A stretch of DNA of 64,000 bases from Aphrophora alni (lineage: Eukaryota > Arthropoda > Insecta > Hemiptera > Aphrophoridae), in contig OY740765.1 in assembly GCA_963513935.1 (NCBI GenBank), positions 116,193,362-116,257,361 of the forward strand, read 5' to 3'. Positions 63,485-64,000 of this stretch are shown here, piece by piece. How positions within the stretch are numbered: the first letter of the stretch is position 1; each line of letters opens with the position of its first letter. The notes beneath the pieces are model-generated. The model made no database searches. It was not told the DNA's origin and saw nothing but the letters and a program-made list of their open reading frames with translations. The translations under genes were made by a program, and so were the position numbers.

Positions 63485-64000
63485 TATATTGTCTTACAGC
63501 ATCCGATGAGATACATTCTAACACATGCAAATCCACAAAGTTCTGTGATTTGTACCAAAAACTAAAATTACAGCAACATGAACACGATAAACTGTCCTAT
63601 AGAATTCGATGTGAAGCATTCTAACACGCGTAAACTCACAACGCACTAGGATTGGTACCAAAAACTAAAATAACAGCAACGTGAACTCTATAAACGCCTT
63701 ATAGCGCCCAATGAAAAGCATTCTAACACGCGTAAACTCACAACGCACTAGGATTGGTACCAAAAACTAAAATAACAGCAACGTGAACTCGATAAACGCC
63801 TTATAGCGCCCAATGAAAAGTATTCTAACACGCGTAAACTCACAACACACTAGGATTGGTACCAAAAACTAAAATAACAGCAACGTGAACTCGATAAACG
63901 CCTTATAGCGCCCAATGAAAAGCATTCTATACTAGTAAACTCACAACGCGTTGTGATTTGTACAGAAAACTAAAATACAGTAAACTCGATAAGCTGTCCT
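63485..64000 (+). repeat. 102-bp tandem repeat, open at the window edge
   Basis: Five units; ATTCTAACACGCGTAAACTC recurs at 102-103-bp spacing (63515, 63618, 63720, 63822, 63924). Units 2-4 are nearly identical, while the first and last are diverged, with ATTTGTACAGAAAAC variants. Each has GGATTGGTACCAAAAACTAA and TTATAGCGCCCAATG. The array continues past 64000. Confidence 0.9.

Overview
The window reads as AT-rich, gene-poor nuclear DNA of an arthropod, most likely an insect. The evidence is the interstitial TTAGG-type arrays (1396-1460 and 18672-18704), insect-style promoter and splice signals, short transposons ending in TACAG..TGATTCAAAA or TACAGG..GTTCC, Penelope-like and LINE remnants, and no long open reading frame. 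A hemipteran is a guess. There is one assembly gap (29320-29519). Almost everything I can support is repetitive, and nearly all open frames of 60-140 codons are chance frames inside repeats.

Dispersed families (names are mine). A is about 230 bp, running from a GTGTGGCAATCCCGAGGG start to a GGCGATGATGACCGAGAGG-like 3' hairpin, with more than 20 copies on both strands. B is about 800 bp, carries GACGACGGACGG and GGCGGCCATTTT motifs, and often lies between A copies. K is the most frequent, with about 15 fragments. J and L are smaller. C, D, E, G, I and Z are foldback (long inverted repeat) elements. X is a Penelope-like element, and Y is a short foldback found nested in A. None encodes a full protein here.

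Layout. 1-7500: unique AT-rich DNA, A/B copies, a tandem duplication and a LINE tail. 7500-9250: K, a frameshifted small ORF and a possible 3'-terminal exon on the minus strand. 9.3-22 kb: A/B/K/Z copies, an RT fragment, a 25/100-bp minisatellite, a transposase tail and foldback C. 22.09-25.17 kb: a satellite array with a homogenised 81-bp dimer core. 25.2-29.3 kb: foldback Z2 and a 20-bp minisatellite. 29.3-29.7 kb: gap plus an AG tract. 30-45 kb: A-B mosaics, a young X insertion carrying a hammerhead-like motif, and foldback I. 45.5-49.5 kb: a possible cassette exon (+), a Penelope GIY-YIG remnant, two LINE 3' ends, and a possible promoter with first coding exon on the minus strand (TATA, initiator, ATG in good context, GTAAGT). 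49.7-57 kb: K/B copies and a fragment of an unknown protein. 57.4-60.6 kb: nested foldbacks. 62.2-64 kb: Z, A, a LINE C-terminus and a 102-bp tandem array running off the edge.

If the first exon near 49.33 kb and the terminal exon near 9.1 kb are real they could belong to one minus-strand gene, with most of the window as introns; this is a hypothesis. The most interesting signal is the recurring CUGANGA - short hairpin - GAAAC - GUH architecture at the ends of unrelated repeats. In family X it folds as a type I hammerhead ribozyme with a minimal helix III.
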